Assembly: GCF_001513955.1 (NCBI RefSeq)
Contig: NZ_KQ948146.1
Location: 34,451 to 98,450, forward strand
Length of the DNA: 64,000 nt
Reading direction: 5' to 3'
Source: Streptomyces pseudovenezuelae
GTDB lineage: Bacteria > Actinomycetota > Actinomycetes > Streptomycetales > Streptomycetaceae
Part shown: positions 1 to 9,504 of the stretch, one piece after another
Numbering within the stretch: the stretch's first letter is position 1
Layout: each line of letters opens with the position of its first letter
The notes under the pieces: model-generated
What the model saw: only the letters and a program-made list of their open reading frames with translations
Told to the model about the DNA's origin: nothing
Databases searched by the model: none
Program-made: the position numbers and the translations under genes

Positions 1-1609
1 AGCTCCACAGGACCAGCGGGGTCCCGTTGGCGGTGCCGGCCCCGTTGGTGTCGAGGCACAGCCCGGCGTGGGTGTTGCGGATCGACCCGTCGGCGGAGAC
101 GGTCCACTTCTGGTTGTCCTGGCCGTTGCAGGGCCAGATGACGACCCGGGTGCCGTTGGCGGTGCCCTGGTTGTAGGCGTCCAGGCACTTGTCGCCGTAG
201 ACGCGGATCTCCCCGCCCGGCCACGTGGTCCACAGCTGGTTGGCGGCCGTGTGGCAGTCCCAGAGCAGTGCGGTGGAGCCGGCGGCGGTGGAGGCGCCGT
301 CCACGTCCAGGCAGCGGCCGGAGGCGTTGCCGCGCAGTCGCGCGGTGGTGGCGGACAGCGGGCTGCCACCGCTCACCCGGAACACGGCCACGCCGTGCGC
401 GGGGACGCTCGCCGAGATCTGCCCGGAGGTGCTCGACGTACCGCCGGTCCACAGGTCCGTGAGGGTGAACGGCCCGCCGGACAGGCCGACTTGCGTGGCC
501 GTGGTGGTGACCGTCGCCGTGCCGGCGCCCCGGTTGAACAGGCCCACCGCGACCGAGCCGTCGGACAGCGGTTTGGCGAACACCTCGGTGTCGCCGTCGT
601 CGCGCACTCTGCGCCCGCCCGCGCCGAGCGCATCCTGGTTGACGGCCAGCAGCCGGGGGTTGCGCAGGATCGCGCTCACGTCGGTGGACATGGTGCGGAT
701 GTCGTTTCCGGCCATGAGCGGTGCGCTGAGCAGGGACCACAGGGCGAAGTGGGAGCGGGACTCGGTCAGTGACAGACCGGGGCGGCCGACGACCAGCATG
801 TCGGGGTCGTTCCAGTGCCCCGGGCCCGACTGCGCGGCGAGCGGCGCCGTGACGTCCAGGACGTTGCCGACGCCCATCGGATAGCTGTTGGTGTTGCCGT
901 TCTGCCAGATGTCGAGCAGGTCCTCGGTCGTCCGCCACAGGTCGGCGACCTCGCCCCAGTTGTACGTGGCGCCGGTGATGGCGTGGAAGCTGTTGGGGTT
1001 GATGCTGTAGACGATCGGCCGCCCGGTGGCCCGCAGGGCGTCGCGCATCAGCGTGAATCGCGCGACCTGCTCGTCGCGGGTACCGCTGGAGGAACACCAG
1101 TCGTACTTGAGGTAGTCGACGCCCCACGAGGCGAACGTGGTGGCGTCCTGCGTCTCGTGCCCCCTGCTGCCCGTCGAGCCCGGATAGGCGCCGCTGGTCT
1201 GCGCGCAGGTGCGGTCACCCGGCACCTGGTAGATGCCGAACTTCAGTCCCTTGCCGTGGATGTAGTCCCCGAGGGCCTTCATCCCGCTCGGGAACTTGGC
1301 CGAGTTGGCCCGCAGGTTGCCCGCCCCGTCGCGCTGCGGGTCGAACCAGCAGTCGTCGACCACCACGTACCGGTAGCCGGCCTCTCGCATGCCCGAGCTC
1401 ACCATCGCGTCGGCGGCCTGGCGGACCTGCGCCTCGGTCACTCCGCAGCCGAAGCTGTTCCAGCTGTTCCAGCCCAGCCGTGGAGTGAGTGCCGGGCTGC
1501 CGGGTGCGGCCGTGGCGGTGGTGTGGACCGCGGCCGTGAGGGACGCGGCGACCGTCAGCACGGCGGACGCGAAGACACGAAGCAGTCGGCTGCCCGTTCG
1601 TGTGGGCAC
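1..1609 (-). CDS. Secreted GH27 alpha-galactosidase / beta-L-arabinopyranosidase with ricin-type lectin domain (3' end off window)
   Basis: Hydrolyses terminal alpha-galactosyl (or beta-L-arabinopyranosyl) residues of plant polysaccharides outside the cell. The GTG at 1609 follows an AAAGGA site and opens a signal peptide (basic RTGSRLLR, then a hydrophobic Ala/Val stretch to about residue 32). The GH27 barrel begins with TPRLGWNSWNSFGC; the nucleophile is the Asp of YLKYDWC (residue 170) and the acid/base is the Asp of WRTTEDLLDIW (residue 230). A beta-sandwich follows, then from about residue 420 a CBM13/ricin trefoil with CLDVDGAS, KCLDAYNQG and LCLDTNGAG repeats, which runs off the left edge of the window. 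GH27 plus CBM13 is the layout of both Streptomyces alpha-galactosidases and beta-L-arabinopyranosidases, so substrate is not settled. It is divergent from the GH43-GH10 pair and probably shares its control region. Confidence 0.93.
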   Translation of the reverse strand, partial: MPTRTGSRLLRVFASAVLTVAASLTAAVHTTATAAPGSPALTPRLGWNSWNSFGCGVTEAQVRQAADAMVSSGMREAGYRYVVVDDCWFDPQRDGAGNLRANSAKFPSGMKALGDYIHGKGLKFGIYQVPGDRTCAQTSGAYPGSTGSRGHETQDATTFASWGVDYLKYDWCSSSGTRDEQVARFTLMRDALRATGRPIVYSINPNSFHAITGATYNWGEVADLWRTTEDLLDIWQNGNTNSYPMGVGNVLDVTAPLAAQSGPGHWNDPDMLVVGRPGLSLTESRSHFALWSLLSAPLMAGNDIRTMSTDVSAILRNPRLLAVNQDALGAGGRRVRDDGDTEVFAKPLSDGSVAVGLFNRGAGTATVTTTATQVGLSGGPFTLTDLWTGGTSSTSGQISASVPAHGVAVFRVSGGSPLSATTARLRGNASGRCLDVDGASTAAGSTALLWDCHTAANQLWTTWPGGEIRVYGDKCLDAYNQGTANGTRVVIWPCNGQDNQKWTVSADGSIRNTHAGLCLDTNGAGTANGTPLVLWS

Positions 1610-1721
1610 GGTGGGTTCCTTTCGATGCGGGTGCTGCGGTTGTCGGCGGGCTGACTTCAGACAGCGGAGGACTGGGGCCACGCGCTTCGGACCATGACGC
1701 GTGCATGACATTCGCAAGTGT

Positions 1722-1733
1722 TCGAAATTTCGA
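1722..1733. promoter_or_regulatory. Perfect palindrome TCGAAATTTCGA, probable operator 1
   Basis: A 12-bp perfect palindrome lies about 110 bp upstream of the GH27 start, in the divergent region. Together with the second CGAAA/TTTCG repeat at 1843-1854 it resembles the CGAAA-type operators found before Streptomyces xylanase and arabinosidase genes. The regulator is not in this window. Confidence 0.55.
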
Positions 1734-1842
1734 TCCCCTTTCGGATCGTTTCCGCCTCGGATATTAGGGAGGTTGCCGAGCTTGTCAACTCCGCCGATCG
1801 CGCCAAGTCGCCTTCGCCGAGGTCCTGCGGACGCGAAGGGAG

Positions 1843-1854
1843 CGAAACATTTCG
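1843..1854. promoter_or_regulatory. CGAAA-CA-TTTCG inverted repeat, probable operator 2
   Basis: This has the same half-sites as the palindrome at 1722-1733 with a 2-nt spacer, placed about 160 bp before the GH43 start. Two copies in one 396-bp divergent region between sugar-hydrolase genes suggest sugar-responsive repression of both directions. The rest of 1610-2005 shows no gene that I can support. Confidence 0.5.
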
Positions 1855-2005
1855 GCATTCTCAACGAATCATGCGAGACATATTGACGGGAGCTCTCCGC
1901 CACCTACGATCCAAGGTGTCCCCCGGTCGACTACCGTTCGCAACTTCGAACAGAACGGGACCCGCCCACCCACGGAAGCGCAACCACCCCACAGAGGGAA
2001 CGACA

Positions 2006-3634
2006 TTGGATATGTCATGCTCTCGTCAATCCATGGACCGCCGCCGCGCACTGGCCGCCGGCGCCGGCCTCGCCGCCGGAGCCGTCCTGCCGCTGGCCGG
2101 AGCAACCCGGTCCGCCGCGGCCGGCTCTGCCGCGGCGACCTACACGAACCCGGTCATCTGGCAGGACTTCGCGGACATCGACATCATCCGCGTCGGCGCC
2201 ACCTACTACGCCTCGGCCTCGACGATGCACTACTCGCCCGGGGCGCCCGTCCTGCGCTCGTACGACCTGGTGAACTGGGAGATCGCCGGTCACTCGGTGC
2301 CCGTCCTCGACTTCGGCGCCAAGTACGACCTGAACGGCGCCCGCGGCTACGTCCGGGGCATCTGGGCCTCGTCGCTCGCCTACCGCCCGAGCAACAGGAC
2401 CTTCTACTGGCTCGGCCAGATCGACTTCGCCAGGACGTACGTCTACACCGCCACCGCCGCCGAGGGCCCGTGGAACCGGCTCACGACGATCAGCACCCCC
2501 TACTACGACGCGGGCCTGCTCGTCGACACCGACGACACGCTGTACGTGGCGTACGGGAACACCACCATCAGCGTGGCCCAGCTCTCGCCCGACGGGCGCA
2601 GCCAGGTCCGTACGCAACAGGTCTTCACCACCCCGTCGAGCGTCGGCACCCTTGAGGGCTCCCGTTTCTACAAGATCAACGGGCAGTACTACATCTTCCT
2701 GACCCGCCCCGCGAACGGCCAGTACATCCTGAAGTCGTCGAGCGGCCCCTTCGGTCCCTACACGATGCGGCAGGTCCTGCTCGACCTGCGCGGGCCGATC
2801 CCCGGCGGCGGCGTCCCGCACCAGGGCGGACTGGTCCAGACCCAGGGCGGTGCCTGGTACTACATGGCCTTCGTCGACGCCTACCCCGGCGGCCGGATGC
2901 CCGCGCTGGCCCCGGTCACCTGGACCGCGGACGGCTGGCCCGTCGTCCAGCTCGTGAACGGCGCATGGGGCACGTCGTATCCCAGCCCGGCCGTGCCCAC
3001 CCCACCCCGCCAGGTCACCCCCATGACCGGCGTCGACACCTTCGACGGTACGAGCCTCAAGCCGAGGTGGGAGTGGAACCACAACCCGGACAACACCAAG
3101 TGGTCCGTGGACAACGGACTCACCCTGCGCACCGCGACCGTCACCAACGACCTGTACTGGGCCCGCAACACCCTGACGCACCGCATTCAGGGACCCACCT
3201 CCACCGCCACCGCCCAGCTCGACCACTCGGCGATGCGGGACGGCGACCGGGCCGGACTCGCACTGCTGCGTGACTCCTCCGCCTGGATCGGCGTCCGCCG
3301 CGACGGCGGCGCGACCCGGGTGGTCATGGTCAACGGCCTGACCATGGACGGCAACTGGAACACCACCGGCACCGGCACCGAGGCCGCGAGCGCGCCCGTC
3401 TCCGGCGGCCGCCTCTGGCTGCGCGCGAACGCCGACATCCGCCCCGGCGCGGCACGCGCCGGCACCTTCTCCTACAGCACCGACGGCACGAACTTCACCC
3501 GCCTCGGCCCTTCCTTCTCCCTGGGCAACGACTGGCGGTTCTTCATGGGCTACCGCTTCGCCCTCTTCAACCACGCCACCCAGGCGCTCGGCGGCTCGGT
3601 CCGCGTCCTGCGGTTCGAACTGTCGACGCCCTGA
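2006..3634 (+). CDS. Secreted GH43 beta-xylosidase / alpha-L-arabinofuranosidase
   Basis: Removes xylose or arabinose units from xylan or arabinoxylan fragments outside the cell. The N-terminus MDRRRALAAGAGLAAGA resembles a Tat signal ending near GSAAA. The GH43 five-blade propeller shows the three expected carboxylates: Asp57 (FADIDIIR, base), Asp168 (YYDAGLLVDTDD, pKa modulator) and Glu217 (TLEGSRF, acid). From about residue 335 a concanavalin-like beta-sandwich follows (VDTFDGTSLKPRWEWNHNP), as in GH43 xylosidases. The TTG at 2006 is 7 nt from an AGAGGG site; the ATG at 2012 is the alternative. Only 53 bp separate it from the GH10 gene, so the two probably form one xylan-degrading operon. 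Whether xylosidase or arabinosidase activity dominates cannot be read here. Confidence 0.9.
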   Translation: MDMSCSRQSMDRRRALAAGAGLAAGAVLPLAGATRSAAAGSAAATYTNPVIWQDFADIDIIRVGATYYASASTMHYSPGAPVLRSYDLVNWEIAGHSVPVLDFGAKYDLNGARGYVRGIWASSLAYRPSNRTFYWLGQIDFARTYVYTATAAEGPWNRLTTISTPYYDAGLLVDTDDTLYVAYGNTTISVAQLSPDGRSQVRTQQVFTTPSSVGTLEGSRFYKINGQYYIFLTRPANGQYILKSSSGPFGPYTMRQVLLDLRGPIPGGGVPHQGGLVQTQGGAWYYMAFVDAYPGGRMPALAPVTWTADGWPVVQLVNGAWGTSYPSPAVPTPPRQVTPMTGVDTFDGTSLKPRWEWNHNPDNTKWSVDNGLTLRTATVTNDLYWARNTLTHRIQGPTSTATAQLDHSAMRDGDRAGLALLRDSSAWIGVRRDGGATRVVMVNGLTMDGNWNTTGTGTEAASAPVSGGRLWLRANADIRPGAARAGTFSYSTDGTNFTRLGPSFSLGNDWRFFMGYRFALFNHATQALGGSVRVLRFELSTP

Positions 3635-3678
3635 TCCGACCCTCGCGACCGCACCACCCAACCCCCCGCACACCGTGA

Positions 3679-4719
<1,041 letters not shown>

Positions 4720-4743
4720 TCGCGCCGGGGCCGGCCTCGACGG

Positions 4744-5436
4744 TCAGGGCGCCGTCAGGGCGGTGACCAGTTCGTCCAGTCCATCGAATCGGCCGTCGAA
4801 GGTGTCACGGCTCGTGGGCGGTTCCCCGACGGGCCGGTGGACGTAGGCGGTCCGCATGCCCGTCGCCTGGGCTCCGCGCAGGTCCCAGGCGTGGGCGGCG
4901 ACCATGAGCACGCGGTCCGGCGCGCATCCGGCGGCGCCGAGGGCGAGTCGGTAGACGTCGGGCGCCGGCTTGTAGGCGTGGACGGTCTCTGCGGACAGGG
5001 CCTGGTGCCAGCGCAGTCCGGCATGGGCGTTGAGTCGTGGCAGAGCGGTGTGTGCGGCGTTGGAGAGCCCGAGCACGGGGAACCGCCGAGACAGCCGTTC
5101 GAGACCGGCGACGGAGTCGTCCCACGGGGGCAGACGCTGCCCCGCCGTGGCCAACCGGGCCACGGTCGAAGGATCCGTGCACCCGGCGCGGGCCGCGACC
5201 AGGTGCGCGGCCTCCGCGTCGAGGACCGAGCTGTCGGCGTACGCGCGCTCTCCTTGGGCGATGCGGCGCCGCTCCCGGTCTCCGTGCCCCTGCCACAGAG
5301 CGAGCAGTTCGTCGACGCGTACCTCCTCGGAGGTGGGCACCGCTTCGCGGATCCCCGCTCGGAGCCCGCTCGGTTCGTCGACGAGGGTGCCGAGGACGTC
5401 GAAGACGACGACCTCGATGTCGCGGATCGCAGCCAT
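4744..5436 (-). CDS. HAD-superfamily hydrolase, haloacid dehalogenase type II
   Basis: This is a 230-residue cytoplasmic protein. Motif I is VVVFDVLGTLVD with the nucleophile Asp13; the second Asp of classical phosphatases is replaced, as in type II L-2-haloacid dehalogenases. Motif II is GLSNAAH, motif III the Lys of HAYKPAPDVY, and motif IV VAAHAWDLRGAQATGM, the signature of the dehalogenase branch. An SD (GGGAG) precedes the ATG. The gene converges on the GH10 xylanase with 24 bp between. The substrate is unknown; many genes annotated this way act on phosphorylated or halogenated short acids. Confidence 0.85.
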   Translation of the reverse strand: MAAIRDIEVVVFDVLGTLVDEPSGLRAGIREAVPTSEEVRVDELLALWQGHGDRERRRIAQGERAYADSSVLDAEAAHLVAARAGCTDPSTVARLATAGQRLPPWDDSVAGLERLSRRFPVLGLSNAAHTALPRLNAHAGLRWHQALSAETVHAYKPAPDVYRLALGAAGCAPDRVLMVAAHAWDLRGAQATGMRTAYVHRPVGEPPTSRDTFDGRFDGLDELVTALTAP

Positions 5437-5471
5437 GCGGGCTCCCGTTCACGCCGATGTCACCTACTCGG

Positions 5472-5505
5472 CCGGTGATGATCCTGTCATCAGGATCATC
5501 ACCGG
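5472..5505. promoter_or_regulatory. Perfect 15-bp-arm inverted repeat between gap and the HAD gene
   Basis: CCGGTGATGATCCTG, a TCAT loop, then its exact reverse complement. It sits 37 bp past the end of gap and 35 bp before the HAD start, both on the minus strand. It can fold as a gap terminator (15-bp stem, 4-nt loop, no U-tract) or serve as an operator for the HAD gene. Confidence 0.7.
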
Positions 5506-5542
5506 TCAAGAGGGTCACGCGTGCTGGACGGTTCCGAGGGCC

Positions 5543-6541
5543 TCAGCCGTTGGCCAGGAGCTCCAGGGTGTCGATCACGCGGTTCGAGAAGCCCCACTCG
5601 TTGTCGTACCAGGCGACGACCTTCACATGGCGGCCCTCCACGCGGGTCAGGGCCGAGTCGAAGATCGACGAGGCGGGGTTGCCCGTGATGTCCGAGGAGA
5701 CCAGCGGGTCCTCGGAGTACTCCAGGACACCTGCCAGGGGTCCTTCGGCCGCGGTGCGGTATGCCGCCAGCACGTCCTCGCGGGTCACGTCACGCGAGAC
5801 GGTCGTGTTCAGCTCGACGATGGAGCCGACCGGTACCGGGACGCGGATCGAGTCGCCGGACAGCTTGCCGTCCAGGTTGGGCAGCACGAGGCCGATCGCC
5901 TTGGCGGCGCCGGTCGTGGTGGGCACGATGTTGACGCCGGCGGCGCGGGCGCGGCGGGCGTCGCGGTGCGGACCGTCCTGGAGGTTCTGCTCCTGCGTGT
6001 AGGCGTGCACGGTCGTCATGAAGCCGTGCTCGATGCCGGCAAGCTCGTCGAGCACCGAGGCCAGGGGCGCGAGCGCGTTGGTCGTGCAGGAGGCGTTGGA
6101 GACGACCGTGTGCAGGTCCGGGTCGTAGGCGTCGGTGTTGACGCCGTACGCGAGCGTGACGTCGGCGCCGTCCGAGGGGGCGCTGACGAGGACCTTCTTC
6201 GCGCCCGCGTCCAGGTGGGCGCGGGCGGCCTTGGCGGAGGTGAACCGCCCGGTGGCCTCCAGGACGATGTCGACGCCGAGCTCGGCCCAGGGAAGCTGCG
6301 CCGGTTCGCGCTCGGCGAGCACGGTGATACGGCGGCCGTCGACGACCAGGGTGTTCCCGTCGACGGTCACCGGACGGCCGAGACGGCCGGCCGTGCTGTC
6401 GTAGGCGAGCAGCCGGGCGAGCGTGGCGGGTTCGGTGAGGTCGTTGACGGCGACGACCTCCAGGGCGCTGTCGCGTTCCAGGAGCGCGCGCAGCACATTG
6501 CGTCCGATACGGCCGAATCCGTTGATGGCGATGCGAGTCAT
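5543..6541 (-). CDS. gap: NAD-dependent glyceraldehyde-3-phosphate dehydrogenase, type I
   Basis: Oxidises glyceraldehyde 3-phosphate to 1,3-bisphosphoglycerate in glycolysis. It has 332 residues, the usual family length. The Rossmann motif INGFGRIGR is at residues 6-14, the catalytic Cys152 lies in SNASCTTN, and the C-terminus carries the conserved WYDNEWGFSNRV. The NDL after the second beta strand fits NAD rather than NADP preference. The ATG at 6541, behind GGGAAGGGACACC, fits the family start; upstream in-frame codons are ignored. The AraC-type gene immediately upstream matches the gapR-gap arrangement known from Streptomyces aureofaciens. It is probably one of two or more gap copies in the genome. 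Confidence 0.97.
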   Translation of the reverse strand: MTRIAINGFGRIGRNVLRALLERDSALEVVAVNDLTEPATLARLLAYDSTAGRLGRPVTVDGNTLVVDGRRITVLAEREPAQLPWAELGVDIVLEATGRFTSAKAARAHLDAGAKKVLVSAPSDGADVTLAYGVNTDAYDPDLHTVVSNASCTTNALAPLASVLDELAGIEHGFMTTVHAYTQEQNLQDGPHRDARRARAAGVNIVPTTTGAAKAIGLVLPNLDGKLSGDSIRVPVPVGSIVELNTTVSRDVTREDVLAAYRTAAEGPLAGVLEYSEDPLVSSDITGNPASSIFDSALTRVEGRHVKVVAWYDNEWGFSNRVIDTLELLANG

Positions 6542-6647
6542 GAATGGTGTCCCTTCCCTATGCCCACCAGGCTCGCGCGCGCCGACGGCGGCTGACAGTG
6601 GCGCGATCGCCATGGTTCAAAAGGATCGCGCCAGCCAGCGGCAGGGG

Positions 6648-7604
6648 TCACTCGCCGCGGGTGAACGTGCGCCGGTAATCGCTCGGCGTGGTCCCCAGGA
6701 TCTTCTGGAAGTGCGTCCGCAGATTCGCGCCCGTTCCGAGCCCGACGTCGGCGGCGATCTGCTCGACGCTCCGCTCGGAACGCTCCAGCAGCTCGCGGGC
6801 CAGGTCGATGCGGGCGCGCATGACCCACTGCATCGGCGTGTATCCGGTCTCCTCGACGAAGCGGCGCGAGAACGTGCGCGGCGAGACCGCGGCCTGCCGC
6901 GCGAGGAGGTCGAGGGTGAGGGGTTCGTCGAGGCGGCGCAGGGCCCATTCCCGGGTGGCGGCGAAGCGCTCGCCGAGCGGCTCGGGCACGCTGCGCGGCA
7001 CGTACTGCGCCTGACCGCCGCTGCGGTAGGGGGCCGCGACCAGGCGGCGGGCGGCGTGGTTGGAGGCGGCCACGCCGAGGTCGCCGCGCAGGACGTGCAG
7101 GCACAGGTCGATGCCGGAGGCGGCCCCGGCCGAGGTCAGCACGCTGCCCTCGTCGACGAACAGCACGTTCTCGTCGACCCGGACGAGAGGATGCTTGGTC
7201 GCGAGCGCCCTCGTGTAGTGCCAGTGGGTCGTGGCGCGCCGGCCGTCGAGCAGGCCGGTCGCGGCCAGCGCGAAGGCACCCGTCGAGATGGCGGCCAGCC
7301 GCGCGCCCCTGCCGTGGGCCGCGACCAGCGCCTCGACGACTGGCTGCGGCGGATCCTCACGGTCCGGGAACCGGTAGCCCGGGATGAACACGAGATCCGC
7401 CCACGCCAGCGCCTCCAGACCATGGGCGACGTGGTACGACAGCCCGTCCCCGCCGCTCACGAGCCCCGGTGCCGCGCCGCACAGCCGCACCTCGTACGGC
7501 ATGCTCGCGCGCGTGGTGAACACCTGCGCGGGGATGCCGACGTCCAGGGGCTTCGCGCCTTCGAGGACGAGAACGGCGACACGGCGAAGGCGGGAGGCTG
7601 ACAC
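6648..7604 (-). CDS. gapR: GlxA-family AraC/XylS transcriptional activator, GapR-like
   Basis: 318 residues. The N-terminal half is a DJ-1/PfpI-like domain (VAVLVLEGAKPLDVGIPAQVF, DLVFIPGYR, LAAISTGAFALAATGLLDGRRATTHW), without the catalytic Cys of true proteases. The C-terminal half has two helix-turn-helix motifs of the AraC type (LDLLARQAAVSPRTFSRRF and QIAADVGLGTGANLRTHF). In S. aureofaciens an AraC/XylS activator encoded beside gap is needed for gap expression, so the same role is inferred here. It lies 106 bp upstream of gap on the same strand. Confidence 0.85.
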   Translation of the reverse strand: MSASRLRRVAVLVLEGAKPLDVGIPAQVFTTRASMPYEVRLCGAAPGLVSGGDGLSYHVAHGLEALAWADLVFIPGYRFPDREDPPQPVVEALVAAHGRGARLAAISTGAFALAATGLLDGRRATTHWHYTRALATKHPLVRVDENVLFVDEGSVLTSAGAASGIDLCLHVLRGDLGVAASNHAARRLVAAPYRSGGQAQYVPRSVPEPLGERFAATREWALRRLDEPLTLDLLARQAAVSPRTFSRRFVEETGYTPMQWVMRARIDLARELLERSERSVEQIAADVGLGTGANLRTHFQKILGTTPSDYRRTFTRGE

Positions 7605-7624
7605 GGGGACAGGCTACGCAGAGG

Positions 7625-8053
7625 TCAGGCGTCCTCGACGGTCGCGGTGACGGGCGTGCCGATCTCGACCGTGCGGCTGACCGTGCACAGGCGGTCGTGG
7701 GAGGTCTTCACCGCCCGGGGCAGGATGGTGCGGGCCCGGTCCGCGCCCTCGCCGTCCGGGAAGGTGACGGTGAAGGTGACGGCGAGGTCGGTCAGCCGGT
7801 TGCCGAGCTCGTCGTTGACCTTGTTGCCGCTCACCTCGACGGAGAAGGAGTCGGGCTCGGCGTGGCGGGTGGTGGCGAGGTCGACGTCCACCGCCGTGCA
7901 GCCGCCGAGCGCGGCGAGGAGCAGTTCGACCGGGGTGAACTCGGTGTCGGAGCCGGTACCGAAGCTGATCGTGCCGCCCCGGGTGTTGGTGGCGACGAAG
8001 TGGCCGGTGCCGGTGCGCTCGACGGTGACGGACCGCGCGGAGTTTTCGCTCAT
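7625..8053 (-). CDS. OsmC/Ohr-family peroxide-detoxifying protein
   Basis: 142 residues with the OsmC fold: the first redox Cys lies in LLLAALGGCTAVDVD and the second in SHDRLCTVSRTV, the pair that reduces organic hydroperoxides in this family. The ATG at 8053 is chosen because MSENSARSVTVERTGTG begins the conserved domain; codons upstream lie in the GlcD gene. It starts only 10 bp past the stop of the flavoenzyme gene, so co-transcription is likely. Whether it is an Ohr, OsmC or YhfA-type member is not resolved. Confidence 0.88.
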   Translation of the reverse strand: MSENSARSVTVERTGTGHFVATNTRGGTISFGTGSDTEFTPVELLLAALGGCTAVDVDLATTRHAEPDSFSVEVSGNKVNDELGNRLTDLAVTFTVTFPDGEGADRARTILPRAVKTSHDRLCTVSRTVEIGTPVTATVEDA

Positions 8054-8063
8054 GGCGAGGACA

Positions 8064-9467
8064 TTAGTACCGGGTGCCGAGCGGCGCCCGCGGGCCCAGC
8101 ACCTTGCCCGGGTTGAGCAGGCCGCGCGGGTCGAGGGCGTCCTTGACGGCACGGTTGAGGGCCATCACCTCCGGACCGACCTCGGCGCGCAGACCGTCCC
8201 GCTTGAGCAGGCCCACCCCGTGCTCACCGGTGACGGTGCCCCCGAGGGCGAGGGCTTCGGCGATGATGTCGTGGAAGGCGGCCTGCGCCCGCACCCGGGC
8301 CGGCTCGTCGCCGGGCGGTGTGATCAGCAGGGGGTGGAGGTTGCCGTCCCCCGCGTGCGCGATGTTCGCGATGAGGGTGCCGTGGCGTTCGGCGATGGCG
8401 TGGATACGGCCGAGCATCTCCGGTACGGCCGACTTGGGCACGCAGACGTCCTCGGTGAGGACCGGCCCGAGCCGTTCCAGTGCGGGGTAGGCGAGCCGGC
8501 GCGCCTCGAACAGGGCGTCCGCCTCCTGGGGGTCGGTGGAGCGGGCGGCCCAGGTGGCACCGGCCTCCTCGAAGCAGCGGCGCATGGTCTCGGCCTCCTC
8601 GTCCCCGGCCCTGCCGGGTGCGTCGGTCCGGCCCAGCAGGACCACGTCGGCCTCGGTGGACAGGCCCATCTGCTTCCAGGCGTCGACCGCTTCGAGGCAG
8701 TACCGGTCGATCAGCTCCAGCGCGGAGGGGGTGACGCCGGCGGCGGCCACCGCTGTGACGGCCCGCCCGGCGTCGACGACGGAGGCGAAGTGACCGGCCA
8801 CCGTGTGCTCCGGTGCGCGGCGGGGCCGCAGCCGCAGGGTCACCTCCGTGATCACCCCGAGAGTCCCCTCGGACCCGACGAGCAGACCGGTCAGGTCATA
8901 GCCGGCGACCCCCTTGGCCGTACGACGTCCCACCCGCACGAGTTCGCCGGTACCGGTGACGAACTGGAGGCCCAGCACGTAGTCGCGGGTGACCCCGTAC
9001 TTCACACAGCACAGTCCGCCCGCGTTGGTGGCCACGTTGCCGCCGATCGTGGACCAGGGGGCGCTGGCCGGGTCCGGCGGGTACCACAGACCGTGCCCGG
9101 CGCAGGCGGTGCGGAGGTCGTCGTTGACCACGCCGGGCTCGACGACCGCGAGGCGCTCCAGCGGGTCGATGTCCTTGATGGTGTTCATGGCCTCGGTGGA
9201 CAGCACCACCGCCCCGTCCATGGCGTTCGCCCCGCCGGACAGCCCGGTTCCGGCGCCTCGCGTGACCACCGGGACCGCGTGGTCGAGGCAGGCGCGGACG
9301 ACGTGCTGCACCTCCTCGGCGGTCCGTGGCCGTACGACGGCGACGGGGCTGCCGTGGGGCGCCCATTCGGCCTCGTCGTGGGCGTAACCGGCGGTGACGG
9401 CGGGGTCGGTGAGCACGCGCCCTTCGGGCAGGTCGCGGCGCAGGCGTGCGATCAGTTCGCTGTCCAT
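8064..9467 (-). CDS. FAD-linked oxidase, glycolate oxidase GlcD / D-lactate dehydrogenase type
   Basis: 467 residues. An FAD-binding PCMH domain occupies roughly 38-217 (VVTRGAGTGLSGGANAMDGAVVLS, IGGNVATNAGG, GSEGTLGVITEVTLRL) and the C-terminal FAD-oxidase cap about 220-460 carries HAGDGNLHPLL and GTVTGEHGVGLLK, the metal/substrate motifs of the GlcD/2-hydroxyacid branch. It probably oxidises a D-2-hydroxy acid such as D-lactate or glycolate and passes electrons to quinone or an Fe-S partner. No GlcE/GlcF partner gene is adjacent, which favours a stand-alone enzyme. An AAGGTG site precedes the ATG. Confidence 0.9.
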   Translation of the reverse strand: MDSELIARLRRDLPEGRVLTDPAVTAGYAHDEAEWAPHGSPVAVVRPRTAEEVQHVVRACLDHAVPVVTRGAGTGLSGGANAMDGAVVLSTEAMNTIKDIDPLERLAVVEPGVVNDDLRTACAGHGLWYPPDPASAPWSTIGGNVATNAGGLCCVKYGVTRDYVLGLQFVTGTGELVRVGRRTAKGVAGYDLTGLLVGSEGTLGVITEVTLRLRPRRAPEHTVAGHFASVVDAGRAVTAVAAAGVTPSALELIDRYCLEAVDAWKQMGLSTEADVVLLGRTDAPGRAGDEEAETMRRCFEEAGATWAARSTDPQEADALFEARRLAYPALERLGPVLTEDVCVPKSAVPEMLGRIHAIAERHGTLIANIAHAGDGNLHPLLITPPGDEPARVRAQAAFHDIIAEALALGGTVTGEHGVGLLKRDGLRAEVGPEVMALNRAVKDALDPRGLLNPGKVLGPRAPLGTRY

Positions 9468-9504
9468 GACAGCACCTTGGCATCCCCGCCGCTCGGAGGC
9501 GGCA

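Noticed and set aside
1718..2005. N-terminal extension of the GH43 gene back to 1718
   Set aside because: It would cover both operators and place an unrelated sequence before the Tat-type signal peptide.
6541..6613. 24-codon upstream extension of gap
   Set aside because: The conserved GAPDH N-terminus starts at MTRIAINGFG with a good SD; the extension has none.
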